DNA from: Triglochin maritima
Lineage: Eukaryota > Streptophyta > Magnoliopsida > Alismatales > Juncaginaceae
DNA length: 64,000 nt
Assembly: GCA_963682175.1 (NCBI GenBank)
Contig: OY821787.1
Location: forward strand, 17,896,501 to 17,960,500
Direction: 5' to 3'
The notes beneath the pieces are model-generated. The model was given only the letters and a program-made list of their open reading frames with translations. It was not told the DNA's origin and did no database searches. The first letter of the stretch is position 1. Every line of letters starts with the position of its first letter. A program made the translations under genes and the position numbers. Of this stretch, positions 57,896-64,000 are shown piece by piece.

Positions 57896-58336
57896 AGTAT
57901 AGACGTCGGTTATTTGTTTAGCCTGACGTCTATTATGGACTATAGATGTCGGTTATTCGTTAAGCCCGACCTCCATACCCCAGAATAATCGTCGGCTGGG
58001 AGCATGAGCGACGCCAAATCTTTTTTGAGGGATATAGACGTCGACTGTGAGGACAATTGACGCTTATTCTCTTACACTAGACGTCGGCTATAGGGATAAC
58101 CAACGCGTATTGCCGTAGAATAGACGTCGGTTGGAGGGATAACCGATGCGTATTTTCTTAGATTAGATGCTGGTTGTAAGCGATAACTGACATGTATTCC
58201 CCTAGAATAGACGTCAGACTTTAGGAACCGACGTGTAGGTATAGACGACTCATGGATAGACGTCGGCTTATGGAACGCCAATAACTGATGTATAGAAGCT
58301 GTATATCCAACGTATATTCCTTTTTCTGCACTAGTG
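57896..58336 (-). repeat. CACTA-1 right subterminal repeats and terminal inverted repeat
   Basis: About ten gacgtcgg-type cores in both orientations (near 57903, 57924, 57946, 58026, 58080, 58125, 58210, 58260), ending acgtatattcctttttctgcactagtg at 58336. The spacer 57664-57895 is the gene's 3' flank. Confidence 0.85.
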
Positions 58337-58533
58337 TCACAAGGTGAAGTACATGGATCACAAGTACTTTGTCACCCGTGATTTCATCGAAGAAGGCAAA
58401 ATAAATTTATTATGGGTGGACACAAATAGCAACACAGCTGATCCATTCACCAAACCCTTATTTAAAGCCAAAAGCGAAATGCGTTTCAAGCCCATGAGTT
58501 TGAAGAACCAAGTAGAGTGGCTTGATGAGTAAG
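58337..58533 (+). pseudogene. C4 copia RNase H C-terminus, outermost host element
   Basis: The frame reads HKVKYMDHKYFVTRDFIEEG, LLWVDTNSNTADPFTKPL and SLKNQVEWLD, closely matching C2 at 23070-23260. It begins directly at the CACTA-1 terminus, so CACTA-1 inserted into this copia's RNase H. The rest of the element would lie left of the window. It is a member of the C2 family by sequence. Confidence 0.9.
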
Positions 58534-58597
58534 ATAAGAGGGTTACCCTAGTTATTTAAGATTTATACATTGTGAATTATGTGAAAGAAGACTTTGA

Positions 58598-58778
58598 TAA
58601 CAAGTGAGAGATTGAAATGAATGTATGTTCTAAAAGTATTCTTTTACATGTATTTTATTATGAATTGAATGTACAAACATTTTGTTCCTTGATTAATGTA
58701 TTCGTCTTTTGGAAGTGTTAAGGAAGAGACTTTTGGTCCTTAACCATAGAGCTTTAAAAAATAATGGTTTGCATAAAT
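58598..58778 (+). repeat. C4 polypurine tract and truncated 3' LTR
   Basis: aacaagtgagagat, then TGAAATGAATGTATGTTC at about 58612, aligned with the C2 LTR start for about 165 bases (tatgaattgaatg, attttgttcctt, gaagtgttaaggaagag). The match stops near 58778, where a gypsy gag fragment begins. Confidence 0.8.
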
Positions 58779-58779
58779 C

Positions 58780-59160
58780 ACTAACGTCCCAGAAAATTCA
58801 GTTAGATCCATCTTGAAACCGAAGTCTTCATGACGGTCTCCCCAACCATGGTGCCCTTGGCCAGCACCACAGTCTTGGAACGGGTTGTTGCGGGTCGAAC
58901 TCGACTCTGATTCCTGATCTTTCGCCTCATGATAGTCTTGATCTTGTGCTACTAGGTGCGGGGTTAGTTCAGCAAGTTGTCTTTGTCGACTCTCAAGGAA
59001 CACAGGTCTTCGATGCTACGATCTTGTGTTGGGTTTCCTCTGCCAGATTCTGCCTGCGACGACCATGACCACCACATCCACCAGCCTTTAGAACTAATGA
59101 AGCAACACCAAAATGGAGGATTTTGGCTTGGTACCAACCGACGTCGGGTAGAACTGTGAT
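58780..59160 (-). pseudogene. Ty3/gypsy gag N-terminal fragment
   Basis: The minus strand reads RQRQLAELTPHLVAQDQDYH, NPFQDCGAG, then RHEDFGFKMDLTEFSGTL, the usual run-up to the capsid of chromovirus-type gypsy gag. The capsid proper is missing. No LTR is attached. The lineage call is tentative. Confidence 0.65.
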
Positions 59161-59600
59161 GGCTTCTACGAGCGTGGGACACTAATGAATTGAAGAGAAA
59201 CACTGGATGGAGATAGAAGTATCTCTTAATTTTTTGTAAATTAATCAAAACGAAAATTGCCTTCTCTTGACCTAGAAGCCATGTCTTATAGCTAGTCAAC
59301 GTAATATATATGAGGAATAAAATCAAATATAAACTAAATAGAAAGTTTCTATAAAGATAAATAAAATTAAAAAATCCAATCTTAACCGAAATCTTTGAGG
59401 ATTTGCACACTTGGACGAATTTTGTTTGTTGTTTCGGATCCAATTTTCCAGTTGATGACTAGTATGGATGAATCATTGCTTGATCCAGATTCTCCTACAT
59501 CAGTTATAGTCACATATGTGGAGTGCAGCGATGGCGTACAAAGTGGACGACTACAACAAATTCATGATTTAGATGTAGTCGATTAGCCAACAAGCATACA
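59161..59600. other. AT-rich spacer
   Basis: No recognisable gene. A minus-strand frame crosses part of it and a 63-codon + frame at 59395 has no known domain; it may be part of the MULE fragment's upstream sequence. Confidence 0.35.
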
Positions 59601-59985
59601 AGTGGATCCTAAAGGTCTTGTATAAAGATAAAGTGTGGTCCAGAAGCCAATTTCTTGTAAATGCAAAGTGCCCCTTTATCACGAACAAGTGCAATGAGTC
59701 ATATAACTTGTATAACAATGAAGCAAGACATCTACAGGTGTGAGTATGGTGGACAAACTAAGGCGGAAATACATGAATACCATTTTCACAAGACAAACGA
59801 AGTCAAGAGAGTGGAGAGGGAACTTGTTACCATTTGCTAAGAAATGGTTGGGAAGCATGACCAAAGAGCCAGGTGGTTACAATGTAGTCCGAGTGACCGA
59901 CCACGTGGCGGAAGTTTCTTCTCTAACAGAGAGGTGTATAGTAGACTTGGGAGAAAAATTGTTTGATCATTTTAATAACCACTAG
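59600..59985 (+). pseudogene. MULE (Mutator-like) transposase fragment
   Basis: Readable in two frames. WSRSQFLVNAKCPFITNKCN with ESYN (about 59638-59705) is the conserved end of the MULE transposase core. MVDKLRRKYMNTIFTRQTKS and WRGNLLPFAKKWL follow (59740-59840), then a stretch that in relatives leads to the SWIM zinc finger (VVDLG...). The SWIM motif itself is missing; the frame stops at 59985. The upstream catalytic core is absent. Confidence 0.75.
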
Positions 59986-59989
59986 TACA

Positions 59990-60345
59990 CGACGTTAGTG
60001 AAGAAGTCACAAATACGGGTCAAACCTCAAGGAGTTGTGAATGTTGTTGTGACTACCATACTCGAGTGGGAAAGCAGAGGAGAAGAAGGGGATTATACTA
60101 AACTAACTACACTAAACGATGAATTAATCAACAATTAAACTAAACCCCCATGGAGTAGAGGTGCGTAGGTATGTATGTGTGGTTCTTGATTACATGAGGC
60201 ACAAATGTGTAAAGTGGGTGAAATCAACTACAAACTAGTGTGGAGTCTAATTAACATCAACTACATTTACATGAATACATGACTAATATAGTTAGACATT
60301 AAGTTAAGCTGCACGTTGGGTTCTCAACAACATGATTGAAGAAAG
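59990..60345 (-). repeat. Fragment of a gypsy LTR 3' part
   Basis: On the minus strand: agactccacactagtttgta, catgggggtttagttt, tagtgtagttagtttagt, cacaactccttgaggtttgacccgtatttgtg. These are decayed versions of the G1/G2/G3 LTR tail (ccccttaggggttt, tagtgtagagtagcgt, acctccctgaggacgacccgt). It is an old remnant without ends. Confidence 0.5.
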
Positions 60346-60423
60346 TGTAGGGGACCGATATCGAACCTGAACACTCCACAACAGAGGTCTTAACTGTACG
60401 AACTTTACTTTGTCCAATAATTT

Positions 60424-60545
60424 TTTCTTCAATCATGCTTAGTTATGTTATAAATTTATTTTTAAATTTATGTTATCTTCGATCATGCTTAGTAATGTTA
60501 TAAATTTATTTTTATTTTATGTTATCTTCAATATGCTAATATTAT
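60424..60545 (+). repeat. Imperfect tandem repeat, about 55-base unit
   Basis: Two long copies and a short third: cttcaatcatgcttagttatgttataaatt..., cttcgatcatgcttagtaatgttataaatt..., cttcaatatgctaatattatg. AT-rich, noncoding. Confidence 0.75.
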
Positions 60546-61699
60546 GTATATTTTTTGCTAACGGAAGCTCTCAAAGAACTACTCGGCGAGGAGGTGACAT
60601 AAGATCCATGAGACCATCGTCATCCATAACAACTGCTACGGAGTCGACTACAGCTGGTCTGAGGCCAACAAATTCACAAATTATCTTCGCAATGCTAGGG
60701 CTGATGATGGACTTATTAGGACAAGTAAACAGTTGCCATGGAATTTGAAGCATCTGTCTACGTAGTCGTAGTTTTTTTGCGGATGTATGGATTAAGTTTG
60801 GATGGGTTATCCATGTCGAATTGCTGCAATTTTTTTAAAACATGTTACTGCTTACATTTGGATGGTGAAGCTTGCCTTTTACTTCCCTACTTTAAATTAT
60901 AATTTTGTAAATAAATGTGTCTCCGTATCCAATCAACACATGAGTCTCCCTACATATACGTAGCAGGGGATAGACTGGTTCGCTTAAGGGGAATTTTTTC
61001 TATGATCATACCCAAATCTATGTCATGCATGAAAAGGCTTCGTAAGATCCCATAGGATAAGTAATTCAATATGATTCAAATTATGTTTTATCTATTCCAC
61101 TATAGTATGGAAATGCGCTGGGTTCAGTTTGGGTAGTAAATACATCAAGAATTGTCCCTCTGAGTTGTTCTAGTACTTGTGGAGTGGACTTGTGTAAATG
61201 ATTTGGAAAATTTAGTTTGTTTGGTTAGTTGATTAGCCATGTACGTGTTGTTGTGTGAGTTGTGGATTGAGTTCAATTCATTTATGTTGTTATCGAGTGG
61301 TGTGTTTGTGCTTAGATTGTAGGATTTCATAATGTTGATGTTGATGATGGGTGCATGTTTTTAATTTACTGCTAGTGTGATCGCATCATGATATTTGGTA
61401 TTTTTCTCATTTGCTATTTTCAGCTTTGAGTGGCGAAGCGAAAGGCAAAGGATTAGTTCAACCACCACGACTAATTTTTTTGACAACTGGATGTATTTTT
61501 TTGGAACATACGAATGTTAACGTTAACATTTATTTGCTTCTACAATGGCTACTTTGCGGCTTTTAGCTACAATTTATGTGTTCAAAAATTTAAAAACATA
61601 GTCTGCTTATATTGAACAATTAAAAATGGCTTCAATTCATGTTTTATCTACATATAACCCAACAACCAAAAATATTTTTTTAAAAACAAACACAACTAG
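60546..61699. other. Intergenic stretch, nothing firm
   Basis: A + frame at 60558-60748 gives a Ser/Thr/Arg-rich peptide (SSQRTTRRGGDIRSMRPSSS) followed by a hydrophobic end; it could be a worn MULE C-terminal exon, but I have no direct match. The rest is AT-rich without features. Confidence 0.3.
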
Positions 61700-61859
61700 A
61701 TAAAGTACCACATCACATTAATAATGGGGAATAACATAACAGAATCTGAAATCTCAAACATTTAACTAAAGCAAACTACAACTGAAGCCAACTACAGCCA
61801 AACTACAACAACTAAAGCCAACTACAACAACCACTTCAAGAAAGCGGAGATAGACACCA

Positions 61860-62135
61860 CAACTAATACAACCAACAAAATATCTTCCTTCTCTATGATC
61901 GGCTTCAAGTCCTCGGCAATCTTCTTAACTTCTTTGACCATCTCCTGCATTGCATCAACACGAATGGCAACCTCTACAAGTTGATCCAAATAGTACTACA
62001 TCTTTCATTCAATCCGGGCAGAGTTCTCAACCACGGCCTTCCGAAGCTCGTCCAAATTAGTGGGAATGTCAGTAATGGAGTAGTCGTGCTCCTCCTCAAA
62101 CCATTGGAACAAGTCGCAATGCTCGGCAGCCTACA
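61860..62135 (-). pseudogene. Possible GRF-type zinc-finger exon remnant
   Basis: The minus strand reads AAEHCDLFQWFEEEHDYSIT, then LDELRKAVVENSARIE and VDAMQEMVKEVKKIAEDLK. The HC-x-LFQWF stretch resembles the end of plant GRF zinc fingers and the rest is helix-prone; a hydrophobic tail follows. The first half of a GRF finger was not found upstream. Stops interrupt it near 62000. Confidence 0.35.
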
Positions 62136-62599
62136 CAAAACATACCTCATACAAAATATGTTGATATTTTAACATGATTAATAGTCAGTGAAAATTATAG
62201 TCATTACAGTCTCTAAAATTGATGATGAACCCACTACAATTAAACATGAGCCACAATCCCTCCCCCTGCAATTCAAATCCACAAGTTGGCATGCAATTCC
62301 ATCACTCAAACTTCTCTCACAATCTCACACCCACAAGTTTATTTTTCTTATATATAAGTTTTCAGCCCACATTTTTTTCTTAAAAATGTGGCTAACCTCT
62401 AAAAAAGATATGGCTAATCTCAGAATATTGAGCAAACTTTTGGACAAAACATTCTCTAAACACAGATAACATCTTAAACATCACATTTAATAAAAGAAAA
62501 GGAATCCATATGCATATCTGTGTCTCTACAGAACACGTCGACCTCCCATGTTCCTCCTGCACTCTCACGACGTACACCTCCAGCACGTTCCCGTCCATA

Positions 62600-63060
62600 A
62601 ACCAAGGTTGGGAATGTGACTGCCATGCCTGGCGGCATGGTGCCACGTCAAGGTCGTTGGGAGATCGGGACGACGAGGTTGGAGGAGGAGTGGGTGACAA
62701 ATCTGGGTCTTACATCTGCAGCATGGGTGGCTCTGGTGTGGGTGGGCAACTGGGCGAGGTGGGCAGTGTGGGGTGGTCGTAGGAGAAGTGGTGGCATAGG
62801 AATTCTAGGTTCAAAGGTGGAGGAGAGGTGGTGGGTCCGGATTTAGGGTTTAGGACTTGATGTTTTGTTGATTTGGGGGTAAAGCAGCATAATAATAAAA
62901 ATAAAAAAATGGATCTCTCGCATCGGTTTCTAGAAAATCGACGTGGATAATTTCACTTACCACGTTGGTTTATAGGAAACCGGCGTAATATAAAGGCATT
63001 CTACGTTGGTTTACCGGAAACCCGACGTGGTAAGTGAGATATATACGTTTGCTAGTTGTA
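62600..63060. mobile_element. Probable end of an unidentified DNA transposon
   Basis: A Gly/Val-coding low-complexity block (62680-62850) is followed by alternating units around cgttggttta-aggaaacc-gacgtgg: catcggtttctagaaaatcgacgtgg (62921), cacgttggtttataggaaac (62961), ctacgttggtttaccggaaa (63002). The layout echoes the CACTA-2 right end (low-complexity block, then subterminal repeats), but the core differs and no terminal CACTA was found. Confidence 0.4.
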
Positions 63061-63099
63061 TGAGGTTATTCTTGAAAATCAGCCTCGGAATATGTTTTC

Positions 63100-63462
63100 A
63101 TGCTCACTTGTAGGGTATAATCATGGAGTGTCAACCAAACTTTAAGTTCTAGTTCTAATATGGAGGCCGAAATCATTTCTTATTTTTAGGCTTTCTCGCA
63201 TGTTGTATGGTTGAAGAATTTAGTTTCTAGGTTTAGAATCTTGTATTCCATTTTTGGGCTGCTGAAGATACTTTATGACAACCCAGAAGTTGTTTTCTTG
63301 CCTACGAACAAAAATAGTGGTAGAGAACGTGTTATAGAGAACAATTTGGACGTCGATCATGTTAGCACTGAATTGATGATAGTTGACCCTTAAACTAAAG
63401 GCATGCCACCAAAGAAGTTTATGGATCATGTAGTTAGAATGGGACTTGGTTCCACTCTGTAA
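63100..63462 (+). pseudogene. C5 copia RNase H C-terminal fragment
   Basis: Frames give MEAEIISYF-like residues, HVVWLKNLVSRFRIL, NKNSGRERVIENNLDVDHV and STELMIVDP, stop, TKGMPPKKFMDHVVRMGLG. This is the copia RNase H end with ADPLTKGLPPK worn to VDP-stop-TKGMPPK. The stop TAA is at 63391-63393. Part of the middle is missing. Confidence 0.75.
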
Positions 63463-63749
63463 TTTCGTTGTAAGAACAATTACATGAAACTCTTAGTAAC
63501 ATGTGTTGTTTTTCCTCATTTTCTTGTAAACTTTACTTTCTGAGAATAACAAATATCATTTGACTTTGAATGAAAATCAGGTTCATTCATTAAGTTATAC
63601 ATGGATAGATTATGAGGAAAGATGCATTACAATATATACCTGGAAGGTAACACTCATTCTAAAAGGATTTACCACTGTGTGTCTTTGTATTTCTGATCCT
63701 CAATAGACTTTTCATAGTTTAAGTGACAATTTGTATCGTGAATATTGGG

Positions 63750-63895
63750 ATCAAGTGGGAGACTGTAAGTTACAAATCTAAATGTTACAGGTTAGAAGAA
63801 GTATTGTAACTTTCATAATGGTGATCACAATCTTAAGGATTTTATATTTGTTTTGCTTTTAAGTGAAACCATTAAATCATATAGTTAGAACTTCC
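63750..63895 (+). repeat. C5 polypurine tract and start of 3' LTR
   Basis: atcaagtgggagac at 63750-63763, then TGTAAGTTACAAATC at 63764. Spacing after the RNase H (about 300 bases) fits a copia 3' end. The LTR runs on or is cut near 63900, where an aaatttcactttacacccct repeat typical of plant noncoding DNA begins. Confidence 0.6.
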
Positions 63896-64000
63896 ATATT
63901 TTAATGGGGAAATTTCACTTTACACCCCTCAAAAGTTTCCCGTTCTCAAGTTGCAGCCCTGACTTTTCAAGGTCATCAATTACCCTTTGACTTGTTTAAG

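Larger units (their letters stand above)
1..58336 (+). mobile_element. CACTA-1: CACTA (En/Spm) transposon, right part, heavily nested
   Basis: Class II CACTA element whose left end lies outside the window. Three things on the + strand define it in order: a TNP2-type transposase (1-613, resuming 12475-13411), a second gene with Transposase_24-like, DUF8039-like and Ulp1-like parts (13482-13544, resuming 54902-57663), and a right end with gacgtcgg-type subterminal repeats closed by a terminal inverted repeat reading CACTAGTGCAGAAAAAGG on the minus strand, ending at 58336. Each gene reads across its insertion once the inserted element and one target duplication are set aside. The right flank is copia RNase H sequence, so the element landed in a copia. 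Stops and frameshifts show it is dead. The structural reading is inference from homology and duplications that I can see. Confidence 0.85.

Noticed and set aside
13545..58336. One CACTA element bounded by the two best-matching terminal repeats
   Set aside because: The left flank is CACTA coding sequence and the right flank is copia RNase H, so they are not one target site. The second-gene frame continues from 13544 to 54902 instead, with a matching 3-base duplication.
62510..62846. Two overlapping + frames and a minus frame
   Set aside because: Low-complexity GC-rich DNA at a probable transposon end; no conserved residues.

Overview
The window is plant nuclear DNA, probably repeat-rich or pericentromeric DNA of a flowering plant. 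It is built almost entirely of transposable elements stacked inside one another, and I found no ordinary host gene, rRNA, tRNA or CRISPR array. The plant assignment rests on the element families: CACTA (En/Spm-type) transposons with TNP2, Transposase_24-like, DUF8039-like and Ulp1-like parts; Ty1/copia elements primed by initiator tRNA-Met, including Sirevirus-like ones; Athila/Tat-like Ty3/gypsy elements primed by tRNA-Asp; an L1-type LINE; and a MULE remnant.

The outermost layer is a copia element (C4). Only its RNase H tail and start of 3' LTR are seen (58337-58778). Inside it sits CACTA-1, which enters from before base 1 and ends with its terminal inverted repeat at 58336. Its TNP2 transposase gene (1-613 and 12475-13411) is split by gypsy element G1 (614-12469), which carries a rearranged minus-strand copia C1 (about 3621-10783). 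Its second gene (13482-13544 and 54902-57663) is split by a relative, CACTA-2 (13545-54901, 3-bp target duplication tga/cga).

CACTA-2 is itself the host of two piles. The left pile is a Sirevirus-like solo LTR (14338-25692) containing a nearly complete copia, C2 (15585-25398, target duplication aattt). The right pile is a minus-strand, gag-only Sirevirus-like copia, C3 (27700-54172, target duplication ataaa). C3 holds a solo gypsy LTR (28838-30226, gtcta), the gypsy element G3 (31968-40599, gttct) and an L1 LINE (about 40912-52440). The LINE in turn is broken by gypsy element G2 (44783-52131, tgata). The deepest chain is C4 > CACTA-1 > CACTA-2 > C3 > LINE > G2, six layers.

No element here looks able to move by itself. 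C2 comes closest, with all gag-pol domains but two one-base deletions and one stop. G2 and G3 are young, with LTR pairs of equal length that differ by only about 1% by eye. They lack reverse transcriptase, RNase H and integrase, and share an uncharacterised C-terminal protein module and a conserved pair of palindromes found in both the LTR and the leader. They look like partner-dependent elements.

Right of 58778 the sequence is a mosaic of short fragments: a gypsy gag piece, a MULE transposase piece, a gypsy LTR piece, a possible GRF-type exon, an unidentified transposon end and a copia RNase H with the start of its LTR (C5).
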